From NCBI GenBank assembly GCA_036494545.1, contig DASXOB010000005.1, positions 134,457 to 198,456 on the forward strand: DNA of 64,000 nucleotides. Direction: 5' to 3'. Source of the stretch: JAICXG01 sp036494545 (lineage in GTDB: Bacteria > Verrucomicrobiota > Verrucomicrobiia > Chthoniobacterales > UBA10450). Position numbers and translations under genes: made by a program. This document shows positions 16,633 to 25,316 of this stretch, one piece after another. How positions within the stretch are numbered: the stretch's first letter is position 1; each line of letters opens with the position of its first letter. Below the pieces are notes generated by a model. That model did no database searches. It had not been told where the DNA came from and was given only the letters and a program-made list of their open reading frames with translations.

Positions 16633-17284
16633 ATCCGACTCCGCGGATCGTCTGAATCATCTTGTGCTCGAATGGGTCATCAACTTTTGCGCGCAACCTT
16701 CTCATCATCACGTCAACGACGTTGGTGCCAGTGTCGAAGTTAATATCCCAAACTTGCTCCACAATTTCCGTCCGCGAAACAATATCGCCCGGGGAAGAGG
16801 CGAGGAAAAGCAGAAGTGAAAACTCCTTTGGCGTGAGGTTGAGCGCATTACCCGCCCGGGTAACCTTGTGGCGGCGCTGATCAATCTCCAAGTCGCCCAC
16901 GGTAATGACCTCCTCGCGTCTCTCGGGCGCGCGGCGCAAGAGTGAGCGTACTCGCGCCAGTAGTTCGGAGAAATGGAAAGGCTTGATGAGATAGTCGTCT
17001 GCCCCCAGGTCGAAGCCTTTTACCCGGTCCGGCACGCTGTCGCGTGCGGTCAAAAACAAGACCGGCGTCTGAACACCCGAGCCGCGCAACTCGCTCATGA
17101 GCGACCAGCCGTCGCGTTTGGGCAGTGCCACATCCAGAATAATGAGGTCCATCTTTCTCGACAACGCGTACTCGAGACCCTGCTCGCCATCTTCCGCTAC
17201 GTCGACGACATAGCCTTGCTCCGATAAGCCCCGCCGAATAAACGCGGCGATCTTTTGTTCGTCTTCCACTACCAGGATATGCAT
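16613..17284 (-). CDS. OmpR/PhoB-family response regulator, CusR-like
   Basis: N-terminal receiver with the acidic pocket in VVEDE, phospho-acceptor D51 (LIILDVALPKRDGW), Thr in FLTARDS and Lys in YLIKPF. The C-terminal winged helix has LTPKEFSLLLFLASSPGDIV and DVMMRRLRAKVDDPF. 223 residues is standard. First gene of the regulator-kinase operon (minus strand), overlapping the kinase start. No metal-efflux genes are adjacent, so the regulon is not evident. Confidence 0.92.
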   Translation of the reverse strand: MHILVVEDEQKIAAFIRRGLSEQGYVVDVAEDGEQGLEYALSRKMDLIILDVALPKRDGWSLMSELRGSGVQTPVLFLTARDSVPDRVKGFDLGADDYLIKPFHFSELLARVRSLLRRAPERREEVITVGDLEIDQRRHKVTRAGNALNLTPKEFSLLLFLASSPGDIVSRTEIVEQVWDINFDTGTNVVDVMMRRLRAKVDDPFEHKMIQTIRGVGYVLKAD

Positions 17285-17881
17285 AAATTTAGCTTCTTTC
17301 GATGGCCATCGTGCAGAGTCTCATATCCTAGCTGAGCGCCCATCATCTGCAAAGCGACCGGTAAAACCGCTACTGTGGCGGTTATCGTCCCACCGCACGA
17401 TGACTGCGGGATTACGATGTTGAAATCTTGGCGCAGGTGACGCAGTGAGAACTGCTGACCTGATCCAATGACTACTTCCCGACGCCAGCTATGGTCGGCG
17501 GCATCTTATGTTTCCGAACCGGTCGATATGCCGAGCCACCGTGATCCCCGGGTGATCGTCGGCGCAGGATTACTTTGCCTTCAGCGCCGCCGCGGGTGTC
17601 GTGGAAACGACAGATCCCCGCAGCGTCGCCTTGGTTAAGCTCATCAAGGTCGCCGTCCATGGCGCGCGCCAAGGGCAAAGTCGCAAAGCCAGGTAAGGAC
17701 GCAGCGAAGCCGAGCATCCGTTGCATAGCTTGTCCTTTGTCAGGGTGAATCTGATCCCTGACAAAGAAAGATGACAATCCCAACCCGGTAACCATTTTGT
17801 TACGCGCGTCGACCTTTGGCTATCGGACTAAGCTAACTAAGATGCTGAAATTAGCGGAGCCCGTAATGTCGTATCTAAGTC
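17285..17881. other. Intergenic region with possible decayed small gene and a hairpin
   Basis: Nearly 600 bases between the response regulator and Ku. Minus-strand frames at 17472-17795 and 17570-17764 each look protein-like over part of their length (RMLGFAASLPGFATLPLARA; then SLTKATLRGSVVSTTPAA in the other frame). This suggests a small secreted protein gene broken by a frameshift. I cannot name it. A perfect hairpin lies at 17735-17766. Confidence 0.35.
17735..17766. other. Perfect 11-bp hairpin
   Basis: CTTTGTCAGGG (17735-17745) and CCCTGACAAAG (17756-17766) are exact reverse complements with a 10-base loop. No T-run follows on either strand, so it is not a standard terminator. It may be an operator or RNA structure. 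Confidence 0.5.
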
Positions 17882-18745
17882 TTAGGCTGCTACGGAGCGC
17901 CGCTTGCGTTTCACCAGACTCGCAGTGGTGCGGCTCGTGACGGAGCGGCCGTTGCTTCCGGCAGGCTTCTTCTTTGACTCCGCACGTTGCAGACTTTGCT
18001 GGAGAACCGCGACCATGTCGATGACATTAGGCTGAACTCGTGGCGTTGTAACCTTGGGCGCAGGAGCGCGCTTTTGGGCTTTTTCTTCGATCAATTGCAA
18101 GAGTGCATTCTGATATTGGTCCTTGTATTTCTCCGGATCCCATTCGCCTGTCATGGCATCAATCAAAGCGGTTGCCATCTTGAGTTCCTGCGGTGAGACA
18201 CTCTTGTCGGAGCCGCTGGTGAGTGAGGCAGGCTCAAGCACCTCATGCGAAAAGTGCATAAGCTCCAGGATCAGGAAAAGTCCGTCAGGCTTGACCGCGG
18301 CCAGATATTCTCGTTTCTGAATCGCCACCTTCGCCACCCCGAGGCGGCTGGAAGTGGTGAGCGCCTTATGAAGAAGAACGTAGGCTTTCTCGCCGCCTTT
18401 CTGCGGCTCGAGAAAATAGGGTTTATAGAAAAACTTCGGGTTAATCTGTGTTTGTTCGACAAAGTCAGTGATCTCGATCGCATGAGTCGATTGAATCTGC
18501 ACCTTCTCGAAATCTTCCTCCGTTAGGGTGACCCACTTGCCCTTTTCGTATTCAAAACCCTTGACGATTTGGTCGGCGGGCACCTCCTTTTGATCGGCCT
18601 CGGCGACTTTCTTATAACGAATCGGGCTAAGATCGCTCGCCCGCAGTTGACGGAAGCTGATTTTCTCCTCTTTGGTTGCGGGGTAAACCGACACCGGAAT
18701 GTAAACCAGCCCGAAGTTAATGCTGCCTTTCCAGATCGCGCGCAT
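17882..18745 (-). CDS. ku: Non-homologous end-joining protein Ku
   Basis: Bacterial Ku homodimer that binds DNA double-strand ends and recruits LigD. The start MRAIWKGSINFGLVYIPVSVY is the family signature. HAIEITDFVEQTQINPKFF, KPYFLEPQKGGEKAY and VAKVAIQKREYLAAV are conserved core segments, and the C-terminus is a Lys/Arg-rich tail (LVKRKRRSVAA). 287 residues fits. No ligD is in the window, so the ligase must be elsewhere. It is divergent from the small-secreted-protein gene at 18861. Confidence 0.95.
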   Translation of the reverse strand: MRAIWKGSINFGLVYIPVSVYPATKEEKISFRQLRASDLSPIRYKKVAEADQKEVPADQIVKGFEYEKGKWVTLTEEDFEKVQIQSTHAIEITDFVEQTQINPKFFYKPYFLEPQKGGEKAYVLLHKALTTSSRLGVAKVAIQKREYLAAVKPDGLFLILELMHFSHEVLEPASLTSGSDKSVSPQELKMATALIDAMTGEWDPEKYKDQYQNALLQLIEEKAQKRAPAPKVTTPRVQPNVIDMVAVLQQSLQRAESKKKPAGSNGRSVTSRTTASLVKRKRRSVAA

Positions 18746-18860
18746 GGGTAGAACGGTGAGCTAATAACAGGCCACCTGTCAACCCTAACGAACGTGAGTG
18801 AGGCCACGCAATGGAAAAGGGGCTTGACACTTGCGGCCGGACGGGAGCAAAACCGCGTTT

Positions 18861-19262
18861 ATGAAAGCAGGCAGGATTTCCCTAATGATTGGCTGTTGTG
18901 CTTTCGTTGTCACTTGTGCTTTCGGAGTTGGAAAGATGCAGGCGCCGCTAGGCGATCCTCCGGCAAAATATGTGATCATCTTTGGACAGTCAGGAGCGCC
19001 AATCGATTTAAAGAACAGGCAGGCTTTTATCTCAAAATTGAAAAGCGCGAGCTGGCGGCGGGATCTGATCTTTAAGCCGGCTGAAAACGGGTTTCCGTCG
19101 GAGGCCACTAACCAGACGGTGGCGGCTTCTACGATGCATGCCCGGTCGATCACACAAGATCAGGTGGCCAACCCAAACAATCAGCAGGTTACGCAGCGGG
19201 TCGGTTTGCGGGGTGATCAGAAGCAATTGATGGATGCGCTGCTGGCGCAGGTAAAGGAATAG
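18861..19262 (+). CDS. Small secreted protein of unknown function
   Basis: The ATG at 18861 begins MKAGRISLMIGCCAFVVTCA, a signal peptide or lipoprotein-like leader. The mature part includes YVIIFGQSGAPIDLKNRQAF and a Gln/Asn-rich C-terminus. The reading frame extends upstream to a TTG at 18831, but the leader supports 18861. A TTGACA at about 18824 lies upstream. I do not recognise a family. Confidence 0.5.
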   Translation: MKAGRISLMIGCCAFVVTCAFGVGKMQAPLGDPPAKYVIIFGQSGAPIDLKNRQAFISKLKSASWRRDLIFKPAENGFPSEATNQTVAASTMHARSITQDQVANPNNQQVTQRVGLRGDQKQLMDALLAQVKE

Positions 19263-19281
19263 GTCGTCAGGCAGCAATGTT

Positions 19282-19935
19282 GTGAGCGCGAAACGGCAAT
19301 CGGTATACGTTGCGTTTTTCGTCTTCCACTTCCTTCTCGTGGCCACGGTCTCTCTCCATGCAACCTTCAGTCTTTTCAAGACTCATGTTGTCTCCTGGTC
19401 CGATGTGCCTGCCACTTTATTTGAAAGGTTGGATCAGCTGCCGGCTGCTTTAGTTCCCGATGAGGCAGCAGCGGTCAACCTCGGGCAGAAGGTGCTCGCG
19501 ACTTATACGAATGCGGCCGGTATTGAAGCTGGCTACGGTTATTTCGCGCCTAATATCCCAGCAGGCAGTTCTCTGGTTTTTGAGTTTCACGACGCCAACG
19601 GGAAGATTGAGTACGGCGCTCCAACGGTCGCAACCGAGGCGGGCTCTTTACGTTTACAGACTATGCTCGCACAGGCAGCGAGCGCGGAATTGCCAGAGTG
19701 GCGCGAAGAACTGGTCAAGTTATTAGCTAACTCCAGCCGGCGATTCCATCCCGACGCCATCTCGGTTCGAGCTTTTTTTGGTTCTCTGAGTCCGCCTGAC
19801 TTAAGCCGGTACAAAGCCGGGAAACGAGAAATGGTTTTTAACTGCCAGTATGTCTACGACTTCAAGTATTCTACAGCCGCAGGAGTCGATCGAGCGCGAG
19901 CAACAAAGGCGACTTCCCTTTCTCTTCCCCGCTGA
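19282..19935 (+). CDS. Membrane-anchored or secreted protein of unknown function
   Basis: GTG start at 19282. SVYVAFFVFHFLLVATVSLH is an N-terminal hydrophobic segment. The rest is a soluble domain of about 185 residues with no motif I recognise (VVSWSDVPATLFERLDQLPA; SRRFHPDAISVRAFFGSLSP). The last 86 bases overlap the start of the HTTM gene in another frame. An overlap this long is unusual and may mean the HTTM start is further downstream, or that the two proteins are coupled. Confidence 0.5.
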   Translation: MSAKRQSVYVAFFVFHFLLVATVSLHATFSLFKTHVVSWSDVPATLFERLDQLPAALVPDEAAAVNLGQKVLATYTNAAGIEAGYGYFAPNIPAGSSLVFEFHDANGKIEYGAPTVATEAGSLRLQTMLAQAASAELPEWREELVKLLANSSRRFHPDAISVRAFFGSLSPPDLSRYKAGKREMVFNCQYVYDFKYSTAAGVDRARATKATSLSLPR

Positions 19936-20803
19936 GTCGGACTCCTGGCTGGCGGCGCTTCGGATCGGTCTCGGTCTCGTCGTGCTGCTCTACGTTGCAA
20001 CCCTGTGCGGCGACTGGCTGTATCTTTTCAATGGAACCGGGAAAGGGCTCGCAAGTCGTCAACTTTTCGAAGCACTTCTTTCGACCCAGAGCCCGCTCGC
20101 GCCGAGGCTCGGGTGGTTGGTGGTGCTGAGCAGGTGGTTTGGGTTGCAAGAGTCGACAGCACTTTATGCCGCGTGGGGCTTACTCTTGAGCGCGGGCATC
20201 TGTCTGATCTTCGGATGCTTTTCGCGCGCGGCTGCGATCGTGGCCTGGTTTCTCCATCTCGCAGCGGCGAACAGTGGTGGACCGCTGACGTACGGCTTCG
20301 ATAACTTTACGACAATCGGGCTTTTCTATCTGATGATTGCGCCTTTGCCCGACAGGTGGTCGTTGGATAGGTGGTGGCATTCCGGGACTCGAGCGGACGC
20401 TCACATCCTTGGGTTCCATCGTCGGCTTCTACAGGTGCACCTTTGTCTCGTCTACTTCTTCTCTGGGTTGACGAAATCCTTTGGCGGCGGTTGGTGGAAC
20501 GGAGGCAACGTTTGGTATGCGCTGACTCTCCCATCTTATGCGATCTGGCCAATTTCATGGGTGGCAAAGCTGGCGCCGGTCTTGCCGGCGATAGGTATCT
20601 TCGTTCTCGCCTCGGAACTGAGTTATCCATTTCTCATCTGGTCGAAGCGGTCTCGTTATTTTGTTCTGGCAGCCATCTGCATCTTACATGGCGCGATAGG
20701 CTTGATGATGGGCATGCGGCTTTTCGCTCTCGTCATGCTCGTTCTTAACCTTGCCGCTTTTGGGATACCGACGCGACTCAGACTGACAGCTAGGAAAGTG
20801 TAA
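19850..20803 (+). CDS. HTTM-domain multi-pass membrane protein
   Basis: 317 residues with about six membrane helices. WLAALRIGLGLVVLLYVATL, the FLHLAAANSGGPLTYGFDNF region and LVYFFSGLTKSFGGGWWNG match the HTTM family, the membrane part shared with vitamin-K-dependent gamma-carboxylase. Bacterial members have no proven reaction. The ATG at 19850 overlaps the preceding gene by 86 bases. The soluble partner upstream is probably cotranscribed. Confidence 0.7.
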   Translation: MSTTSSILQPQESIEREQQRRLPFLFPAESDSWLAALRIGLGLVVLLYVATLCGDWLYLFNGTGKGLASRQLFEALLSTQSPLAPRLGWLVVLSRWFGLQESTALYAAWGLLLSAGICLIFGCFSRAAAIVAWFLHLAAANSGGPLTYGFDNFTTIGLFYLMIAPLPDRWSLDRWWHSGTRADAHILGFHRRLLQVHLCLVYFFSGLTKSFGGGWWNGGNVWYALTLPSYAIWPISWVAKLAPVLPAIGIFVLASELSYPFLIWSKRSRYFVLAAICILHGAIGLMMGMRLFALVMLVLNLAAFGIPTRLRLTARKV

Positions 20804-20870
20804 AAGACTCGACAAGACTCCCACCAGTAGCGACCTTGGTTGCGCTTTGGAAGAAGGCGCAACACCGGCG

Positions 20871-23261
20871 ATGTCCGCGGGCGGGCAAAACCTGGAGCCC
20901 GAGATCGCCCATATCCTGTCGATCGACGTTGTTTGTTATTCAAAATTCCTCGTGAACGAGCAGATCGCCGTGCTCGATGATCTGAAACGCATCGTGCGCG
21001 AAACTCGTTGTTCGTCTACCGCCGAAGCCAACGGACGACTCATCAGGATACCGACTGGCGATGGAATGGTGCTGTTATTCTTTCGGAGTCCGGAAGAACC
21101 GTTGCAATGTGCCGTCGAGATTGCCGAGGCGCTGAAGGATCATCCTCAGATCAAGGTGCGGATGGGTGCGCACAGCGGACCGATAAACAAAATCGAGGAC
21201 GTGAACGATCGGCCTAACGTCGCGGGCGCGGGCGTGAATGTCGCGCAACGCGTGCTCGACTGCGGCGACGCGGATCACATCCTTCTTTCGAAGAGGCTGG
21301 CGGACGACCTTGTAGAATACGGTCATTGGCGTCCGCATTTGCATGACCTTGGGCCGTGTCTGGTGAAGCATGGCTTGAGCGTTCACCTGGTCAATTTTTA
21401 CAACGAGTCGGTCGGTAATTCGCAGCGGCCACAAAAGCTACAGCAGGCAGAAGCGCTCGCGGAAGAAAATCTAAAGCCCACAACTAGCCTGCGCCGCCGG
21501 ATTGGGTTCGTGACTCTCGCGGGTGCGATCGTTTTGCTGGCGGTTCTTGGCTTCGCTTGGTGGCGTACGCTGCAATCACCTAACCCGGAAACCATTCCGT
21601 CAAAGAGCGTGGCTGTTCTGCCTTTTCAAAACCTGAGCGACGACCCGAAAAATGCCTTTTTCGCCGAAGGGATGCAGGACGAAATTCTCACTCACCTCAA
21701 CAAGGTCGCGGATCTGAAAGTGATCAGTCGCACTTCGGTGATGAAGTATCGCGATAACGACTCGTTGGATTTGCGCAGGATCAGCAATGATCTTGGGGTT
21801 CGTTATTTTCTTGAAGGCAGCGTACAGCGTTCAGGCGCGCGCGTGCGTGTCTCGGCCCGCCTGGTTGACGGACTGAACGGTGCGCAGCTTTCTGCGGCGG
21901 ATTACGATCGCGACCTCGCTGATGTCTTTAAGATCCAAACCGAGATCGCCGAGAGAATCGTCTCGGCCCTCGCAGCGAAGTTTACTCCGGAAGAAAAGGC
22001 GGCGATGGAAACGCGCCCGACGAGCGATCTGGCGGCCTACGAGCTTTACGTGCGCGCGAAAAGCATGATTACCCGCGTCGCTTTCGAATCGAGTGGACTC
22101 GAAAACCTTCTCGAAGCCGCCCAACTCCTGCAAGAAGCGGTAACCCGCGATCCTTCATTTTATTTCGCTTACTGCCAGCTGGCGTGGGCGCACGATCAAA
22201 TCTATTTCTATGGTCTCGATCGGACCGCTGCGCGGCTTGCTCAGGCGCGGGCGGCCCTGGACGCGGCGACACGTTTGCACCCGGACTTTGGCGAAACCCA
22301 TCTCGCGGCGGCGGTGCACGCTTACTATGGTTATCGCGACTACGATCGCGCGCGCGCTGAGCTGGCGCAGGCTGAGCGGCAGTTGCCTAACGATCCTTAC
22401 CCGACACTCCTTGTCGGCTACATCGATCGCCGGCAAGGCCGATGGAAAAGCTCGACCGAGCATTTCAAACGTGCGCTCCAGCTTGACCCACGGAATCTCG
22501 TGATCCTCAAACAACTGGCCCACAATTTTGATGCTGAGCATCGCTACGACAATATGAGGAGCGTGCTCGACCGTGCTCTGGCGATCGTGCCTGACGATCC
22601 CGCGCTGCAAGTGCAAAGGGCCGCCATCGAGTTTGACGAGCATGGCAACACCGCGCCGATGCAAACAGCGATTGAAACTGCCTTGCAAAAAGACGCTGCC
22701 TCAGGCCCGCTTATTGCCGACCAATGGTTCTCGCTTGCGCTCTGCAAGTCGGACGCCGCAGAGGCGAGTCGCGCTCTGGCGGTGATGCGGCCTAACGGCG
22801 CATACGAGGACGGAGTGCCGTTTCCGAAGTCGTGGTGTGAGGGAATGATCGCGCGTCTGCGCGGCGACGAGGCGGCGGCGCGCACAGCATTCAACCAGGC
22901 CCGCGAGGAGGTGACGCAGATGACCAAAGCACAGCCGAATTTTGCCGAAGGCCTGTCCGCGCTCGGAATGATCGAAGCGGCGCTGGGCGAAAAGGAGCAG
23001 GCAATCATTGACGGCAAGCGAGCGGTCGAGCTCTTGCCCGCGACGAGAGACGCGATTGTCGGGACGTTGGTGCTGCGAAACCTGACCACGATCTATGCCT
23101 GGACTGGCGAGAAAGATGCGGCCTTGCGAGAGTTGGAGGCGATCGTAAGCCGGCCGAGCTATCTCAGTTACGGGATGCTGATGCATCACCCTTACTGGGC
23201 GCCGTTGCGCAACGATCCCGGCTTCCAAAAGATTGTCGCTTCGCTCGCGCCGTCGGCCTAG
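20871..23261 (+). CDS. Cyclase-like, transmembrane, TolB-like and TPR protein
   Basis: Class III nucleotide cyclase domain at residues about 10-180 with metal aspartates D19 (LSIDVVCYSKF) and D64 (IPTGDGMVLLF) and GAGVNVAQRVLD supplying the Asn and Arg of the active site. One membrane helix follows (VTLAGAIVLLAVLGFAWW). Next is a FlgO/TolB N-like domain (SVAVLPFQNLSDDPKNAFFA, EGMQDEILTHL, YFLEGSVQRSG), then TPR-type helices to the C-terminus. This architecture is common in soil bacteria as adenylate/guanylate cyclase-TPR regulators. I chose the ATG at 20871; an in-frame TTG at 20847 is possible. One GCCTAACGA copy encodes LPND. Confidence 0.85.
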   Translation: MSAGGQNLEPEIAHILSIDVVCYSKFLVNEQIAVLDDLKRIVRETRCSSTAEANGRLIRIPTGDGMVLLFFRSPEEPLQCAVEIAEALKDHPQIKVRMGAHSGPINKIEDVNDRPNVAGAGVNVAQRVLDCGDADHILLSKRLADDLVEYGHWRPHLHDLGPCLVKHGLSVHLVNFYNESVGNSQRPQKLQQAEALAEENLKPTTSLRRRIGFVTLAGAIVLLAVLGFAWWRTLQSPNPETIPSKSVAVLPFQNLSDDPKNAFFAEGMQDEILTHLNKVADLKVISRTSVMKYRDNDSLDLRRISNDLGVRYFLEGSVQRSGARVRVSARLVDGLNGAQLSAADYDRDLADVFKIQTEIAERIVSALAAKFTPEEKAAMETRPTSDLAAYELYVRAKSMITRVAFESSGLENLLEAAQLLQEAVTRDPSFYFAYCQLAWAHDQIYFYGLDRTAARLAQARAALDAATRLHPDFGETHLAAAVHAYYGYRDYDRARAELAQAERQLPNDPYPTLLVGYIDRRQGRWKSSTEHFKRALQLDPRNLVILKQLAHNFDAEHRYDNMRSVLDRALAIVPDDPALQVQRAAIEFDEHGNTAPMQTAIETALQKDAASGPLIADQWFSLALCKSDAAEASRALAVMRPNGAYEDGVPFPKSWCEGMIARLRGDEAAARTAFNQAREEVTQMTKAQPNFAEGLSALGMIEAALGEKEQAIIDGKRAVELLPATRDAIVGTLVLRNLTTIYAWTGEKDAALRELEAIVSRPSYLSYGMLMHHPYWAPLRNDPGFQKIVASLAPSA

Positions 23262-23322
23262 GAACTGGTTCGTTAGGCCAACAAGTTGACGCGACTGCCT
23301 TCGCAGCGATTTGTCAGGCGAG

Positions 23323-24228
23323 ATGGCGAAAACCCGCAGCAACGCGAAATCGAAGATCGCCATTCTGGGTGCGGGGGGACGACTGGGCGCCGCCCTGGTG
23401 CGGGAATATTCCCCGCGCCACGAAGTCACTGGCTTTACGCATGCGGACCTCGACCTTGCCGATTTGGACAAGCTTCGCAGCACGCTTTCCTCGCTGAAAT
23501 TCGATGTACTGTTCAACGCTGCCGCCCTAACGAACGTCGATTATTGCGAAAACCATCGAGACGAAGCACTCCATCTAAACGCTGAGGCACCGCGCGTTCT
23601 AGCCGAAATCTGTCACCAACAGAATGCGCGATTCATTCACATCAGCACCGACTACGTGTTTGATGGCGAAAAGCGGGCGCCCTATGTGGAAGAAGATGCG
23701 GCAGAGCCGATCAGCGCTTACGGCGAATCGAAGCGGGAAGGAGAGCGACGCGTTGCTGAGGCTAATGACCACGCCCTAATCGTCAGGGTGTCGTGGGTTT
23801 TCGGACCAGATCGGCCGAGTTTCATTGATGCCCTACTAAAAAAGGCGCGTGAAGAAGAAACTGTTGTGGCGGTCGCGGACAAATTTTCCACGCCCACGTA
23901 TACGCACGACGTCGCGACCTTGCTTGGGCCGCTGCTCGATAAGGAAAACGCGGGAAACGGTCTGTTGCATCTGGCAAATCGGGGCGAGTGCAGCTGGCAG
24001 GGGTATGCGCAATGGGCGTTGGATTGCTGCCATCGGGAAGGGGTGAAGATGAAGGCGCGAACCGTTGGGGCAACGTCATTAGCTGCGATGACTCATTTCG
24101 TTGCGCGACGTCCAGTCTACACCGTGCTTGCGACTGAAAAATATGAACGCATCACCAACCAGGCACCGCGCGATTGGCACGACGCGGTGGCCGAATACAT
24201 CCGAGAGTACTATGGCCGACAGCCATGA
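23323..24228 (+). CDS. rfbD: dTDP-4-dehydrorhamnose reductase
   Basis: Extended SDR that makes dTDP-L-rhamnose for surface polysaccharide. The N-terminus has IAILGAGGRLGAALVREY (GxxGxxG). FNAAALTNVDYCENH and HISTDYVFDG are RmlD signatures, and YGESKREGE supplies Tyr-x-x-x-Lys. VRVSWVFGPDRPSF is also typical. The ATG at 23323 is preferred over the TTG at 23311. 301 residues is normal. rfbA, rfbB and rfbC are not adjacent, so the pathway is dispersed or the substrate differs. Confidence 0.88.
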   Translation: MAKTRSNAKSKIAILGAGGRLGAALVREYSPRHEVTGFTHADLDLADLDKLRSTLSSLKFDVLFNAAALTNVDYCENHRDEALHLNAEAPRVLAEICHQQNARFIHISTDYVFDGEKRAPYVEEDAAEPISAYGESKREGERRVAEANDHALIVRVSWVFGPDRPSFIDALLKKAREEETVVAVADKFSTPTYTHDVATLLGPLLDKENAGNGLLHLANRGECSWQGYAQWALDCCHREGVKMKARTVGATSLAAMTHFVARRPVYTVLATEKYERITNQAPRDWHDAVAEYIREYYGRQP

Positions 24229-24254
24229 GTCGCCGCCACGATTTCTCGCTCGGA

Positions 24255-24260
24255 TTGACA
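24255..24260 (+). promoter_or_regulatory. Candidate -35 element of the PagL-like gene
   Basis: TTGACA within CGGATTGACAAGT, 32 bases before the start codon at 24292. The same 13-base context recurs before the truncated second copy (24947-24959), implying a duplicated promoter. A good -10 is not obvious. Confidence 0.4.
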
Positions 24261-24291
24261 AGTTTTAGGTGGGAGAGTTGATTCGCCCGCT

Positions 24292-24921
24292 ATGCGAAAC
24301 CTGCTTCTCTTCGTTTTTGTGCTTCTCCTGGTTGGGTCAATCTACGCGGGAAGCGAGCCGCCGATCCCACCGGTCGTTAGGCAGGAAACACAGGATGTTT
24401 TCGCCAAAGGCAGCAAAGAATTTCAAAGCGTCGCCGGCCTCTTTTATTTTTTCGACCGCGGAGATAACGATGGTCCATCGATCGATCTTGCAGTTGCGAG
24501 TCTGCGGCTCGGAACCATGCTGAGCAATCCGCACGGCAGCGGCTTCTTTGCGGGCAACTATGAATTCCTCGCGGAAATTTTTGGGGGCGGAATCTTTCAA
24601 GGTCCCGGCAGCGTCGAAGCGGGCGCGACTCTTTTCCTGCGTTACAACTTCATTCAACCGCAAGCTCGCGTGATCCCCTATATGCAAATCGGCGGCGGCG
24701 GAGTTTACACCGACATCTCCGAAACAGATTCGCGGGGGCTTGTCAGTCTGCCGGTCGAATTCAACCTGCAAGGCACGGGCGGTCTGCGTTTCATGCTCAA
24801 CCAACGGTGCTCGTTCATTCTCGAAGCTGGCTATCGCCATATCTCGAATGCTTCGATCAAGCTCCCCAATCGCGGAGTTGATTCGGTCGGCGGCGATCTC
24901 GGTTTTGGTATTTTCTTTTAG
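24292..24921 (+). CDS. PagL-like outer-membrane lipid A 3-O-deacylase family protein
   Basis: 209 residues with signal peptide MRNLLLFVFVLLLVGSIYA, then amphipathic beta strands ending in Phe (GGDLGFGIFF), typical of an 8-strand barrel. FILEAGYRHISNASIKLPN carries the His-Ser catalytic region of PagL and a conserved Asn-rich loop. Removal of the 3-O acyl chain from lipid A in the outer leaflet is the known activity. Whether this copy is active is inference. One TCGTTAGGC copy encodes VVRQ. Confidence 0.75.
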   Translation: MRNLLLFVFVLLLVGSIYAGSEPPIPPVVRQETQDVFAKGSKEFQSVAGLFYFFDRGDNDGPSIDLAVASLRLGTMLSNPHGSGFFAGNYEFLAEIFGGGIFQGPGSVEAGATLFLRYNFIQPQARVIPYMQIGGGGVYTDISETDSRGLVSLPVEFNLQGTGGLRFMLNQRCSFILEAGYRHISNASIKLPNRGVDSVGGDLGFGIFF

Positions 24922-24949
24922 CGCAGCTTCACGGGCGCGTGGGAGCGGA

Positions 24950-24955
24950 TTGACA
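24950..24955 (+). promoter_or_regulatory. Duplicated TTGACA element before the truncated PagL-like copy
   Basis: TTGACA in the same CGGATTGACAAGT context as at 24251-24263, 32 bases before the start at 24987. It points to tandem duplication of gene plus promoter. Confidence 0.4.
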
Positions 24956-24986
24956 AGTCACGCCCCTTGACGTTTCATCGCGCGGC

Positions 24987-25307
24987 ATGAACAAGCTCGT
25001 CGCGGCGGGGCTGACTCTTTTCCTGCGTTACAACTTCGTCCAACCACACGCCCGTGTGCTGCCGTATTTGCAAATCGGCGCCGGCAGCGTTTACACCGAT
25101 ATTCCAGAGAAGGAATCTGGCGGTCTGATTAGCCTCCCGGTCGAGTTTAACCTCCAAGGCATTGGCGGCACGCGGATCGTGTTGAACGACTATTGGTCGT
25201 TCCTGGTCGAGTTCGGATATCGCCACATCTCGAATGCCGAAATTAAAAAACCAAATTTCGGGATTGATTCCGTTGGCGGTAATGTAGGTTTCGGCTTCTT
25301 TTTCTAG
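24987..25307 (+). CDS. Truncated PagL-like paralogue (C-terminal half only)
   Basis: 106 residues, closely matching residues about 103-209 of the preceding PagL-like protein: LTLFLRYNFVQPHARVLPYL, then FGYRHISNAEIKKPNFGIDS and GFGFFF. It keeps the His-Ser region but has lost the signal peptide and the N-terminal half of the barrel. The ATG at 24987 gives MNKLVAAG, which replaces the leader. As it stands it could not insert as a full barrel, so it is probably a decaying duplicate or an unusual short protein. DUF1573 starts 9 bases later. Confidence 0.6.
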   Translation: MNKLVAAGLTLFLRYNFVQPHARVLPYLQIGAGSVYTDIPEKESGGLISLPVEFNLQGIGGTRIVLNDYWSFLVEFGYRHISNAEIKKPNFGIDSVGGNVGFGFFF

Positions 25308-25316
25308 GATTCTTTT

